DNA of 64,000 bases from Psococerastis gibbosa (Eukaryota > Arthropoda > Insecta > Psocodea > Psocidae), in assembly GCA_963971405.1 (NCBI GenBank), contig OZ020490.1, positions 34,683,464 to 34,747,463 of the forward strand, given 5' to 3'. This document shows positions 63,251 through 64,000 of this stretch, piece after piece. A program made the translations under genes and the position numbers. Under the pieces are notes generated by a model. That model was not told the DNA's origin, did no database searches, and was given only the letters and a program-made list of their open reading frames with translations. Each line of letters opens with the position of its first letter. Within the stretch, counting starts at the first letter, position 1.

Positions 63251-64000
63251 TCCTCCTACATCTTGCGGCTTATTAAGACAAGATGATCCTAGTCAACTAA
63301 TTCACAGCGCAGCAAGCCGGCTCTAACTGAAGGATTTTCCGCACAATGCTCCCACGTAGAAATCCAAACTGGGCTTCACACTCTCGTTATTCCAGCAGCC
63401 AACAGTCTAAGAAAATATGTACATACGCTGCCGTAGGTAGATCCACTTCGCGGTCCTATATGCACGGGTTTGTAGTACCTATACCTACCTGTAGGCCTAT
63501 TACTAAGGAAAGCATGAAAATCGCCATGTCCTTTATGAAACTGTTAAGTAAAGAAACCAAGCTGTCCATCCTTAGTAGTTTCTGTTTATCTTAATTATTA
63601 GGTTCCAAGTCCAACATCCAGCATTTAGGCTGCCGTTCCATGAGCTCTTGTACTAGTAATTCGATAGGCGGGAGTTTTGCCAGAACGGAAGCTGCGTCAG
63701 TCGAAACCGTTCGGTAGCTTCTGTACCGATTCAACTTTGTAGTCAGACGTCATAGCTCTGCGTGTCCTCCGGAGATTATACTATTCAGTCCTACCACTTA
63801 CAAGGCCTACAATTACGGGGAGGGACATCCCTTAACTGAGAGCGGTGAGAAATGCTAATGCTTCCCTAAATAAATTGCTTAAACTATCTCTTAGAGAAAG
63901 CTTTCTACACTGCCACTGACGCGCTAGCTGAATGAAGAACTACCTGATTCAGACGATATTTTGACGATTTTACTTTATACTTTCATGTTGATTAGGCCTA
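63251..64000. other. Intergenic, no feature seen
   Basis: An 82-codon plus frame (63346-63594) has no recognisable domain. TAGGCCTA-type words recur to the window end. Confidence 0.4.

Noticed and set aside
63346-63594. 82-codon plus frame
   Set aside because: No domain and no homology to the neighbouring LINE relic in either strand.

Overview
The window is eukaryotic nuclear DNA, almost certainly from an animal. It has no operons or densely packed genes. It holds a long AT-rich satellite, a pogo/CENP-B-type DDE transposase gene with a splice-site-bounded leader, a tRNA-derived SINE, decayed 3' ends of non-LTR retrotransposons and many short inverted-repeat DNA transposons. The unique-sequence half is strongly enriched in TAGGCCTA, TAGGCTA and TAGCCTA words. 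I associate that with marine invertebrate and some fish genomes; a marine invertebrate is my guess, but the sequence does not fix the species.

Layout. (1) 1-37126: one uninterrupted satellite array of about 222 head-to-tail monomers of about 166-167 bp. It begins before the window and carries mosaic higher-order repeats with shifts of 7, 9, 12, 20, 22 and 24/25 monomers. Its last 3 kb are visibly more diverged. (2) 37127-40279: an intact 777-codon pogo/Tigger/Jerky-like gene (psq HTH, CENP-B HTH, DDD catalytic domain, Lys/acidic tail, C-terminal Tudor/SH3-like module). It is preceded by a likely 5'UTR intron and bracketed by copies of a GGGGTRAATGTRAAY-type motif. (3) 40280-49327: repeat-rich intergenic DNA with two hAT MITEs showing 7/8 and 8/8 target duplications, a 25-bp perfect inverted repeat, a roughly 1-kb tandem duplication whose first copy carries a SINE, a LINE 3' relic and a few exon-like patches. 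(4) 49328-58483: two copies (A and B) of a 2.3-kb segment. Copy B is inserted with a roughly 180-bp direct duplication of its target. Between the copies lie a 1.39-kb hAT-like element and a 418-bp inverted-repeat element. Each copy holds a two-exon-like, cysteine-rich open frame that I do not recognise. (5) 58484-64000: intergenic DNA with a 371-bp foldback element, another hAT MITE and a LINE 3' relic containing the WGGAY reverse-transcriptase motif.

The only strong protein-coding gene is the pogo-like one. The most interesting points are its position at the edge of a centromere-sized satellite, the iterated motif around it, and the duplicated Cys-rich frame, whose nucleotide differences between copies are mostly synonymous or conservative.
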